Source: Desulfobacula sp. (GTDB lineage: Bacteria > Desulfobacterota > Desulfobacteria > Desulfobacterales > Desulfobacteraceae). From it: a stretch of 14,655 nt of DNA. A model generated the notes under the pieces. It had not been told where the DNA came from. It saw only the letters and a list, made by a program, of their open reading frames with translations, and made no database searches. The translations under genes and the position numbers were made by a program. The DNA lies in the NCBI GenBank assembly GCA_027858355.1, contig JAQICW010000311.1:1-14655 (forward strand). The letters run 5' to 3'. Of the stretch, positions 14,542 to 14,655 are shown piece after piece. The first letter of the stretch is position 1, and each line of letters opens with the position of its first letter.

Positions 14542-14655
14542 TTACTCACTGGCTGGCCCGTTTAGAAAACGAAGAGTTGACAGCAGATAGATCTGCAGAG
14601 ATTCAAACATTTCTTCGATCTCCACATACTCATCCGTCTGGTGTGGTACATGCCT
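14542..14655 (-). CDS. M20-family metallopeptidase, C-terminal end (partial)
   Basis: Only the last 37 residues are in the window; the gene runs leftward and its start lies beyond the right edge. The segment HQTDEYVEIEEMFESLQIY resembles the C-terminus of M20 enzymes (ArgE/DapE/carboxypeptidase G2/PepV/PepT group), where a conserved histidine before the acidic DE pair binds zinc and a final helix packs on the catalytic domain. Subfamily and substrate cannot be judged from so little. It converges on the importer operon, and a dipeptidase beside a peptide transporter would make sense, but the two are not co-transcribed. Confidence 0.65.
   Translation of the reverse strand, partial: RHVPHQTDEYVEIEEMFESLQIYLLSTLRFLNGPASE

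Overview
The window looks like chromosomal DNA of a strictly anaerobic, sulfate-reducer-like deltaproteobacterium (Desulfobacteraceae type). This is inferred from the class III oxygen-sensitive ribonucleotide reductase, the moderate GC content, the general protein flavour and an intergenic repeat that resembles dispersed repeats of that group. The species cannot be named from the sequence. No tRNA, rRNA, CRISPR array, insertion sequence or phage gene was seen.

Left part (1-5577), housekeeping. A Nudix hydrolase of the CoA-pyrophosphatase type (+) ends tail-to-tail with a small two-helix membrane protein (-); their stop codons overlap. A control region (about 840-992) follows, carrying a TTGACA promoter and a pair of 16-base NrdR-like boxes with 30 bp between centres. 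It drives nrdD (anaerobic ribonucleotide reductase) and nrdG (its radical-SAM activase), closely followed by alr (alanine racemase), which has an in-frame triplicated 15-nt insertion. A shikimate-kinase-family gene (-) faces alr and lacks the usual shikimate-binding arginine.

Right part (5578-14541), a nine-gene same-strand unit. A TTGACA promoter precedes panB (ketopantoate hydroxymethyltransferase), larA (nickel-pincer hydroxyacid racemase family), a possible 27-codon ORF, a P1-family self-cleaving aminopeptidase, and a complete dipeptide/oligopeptide ABC importer (dppABCDF: binding protein, two permeases, two ATPases). From the binding protein onward the genes overlap or nearly touch. After dppF come about 200 non-coding bases holding a structured repeat-like segment, then the C-terminal end of an M20-family metallopeptidase on the minus strand, cut by the window edge.

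Working picture (inference): the importer brings in small peptides or peptide-like amides, and the P1 peptidase and possibly the M20 enzyme hydrolyse them. panB and larA act on 2-keto/2-hydroxy acids of the pantoate type. P1 enzymes of the DmpA/BapA group can release beta-alanine, the partner of pantoate in pantothenate, so the locus may be a pantothenate-precursor salvage or beta-amino-amide utilisation module. This is a hypothesis, not something the sequence proves.
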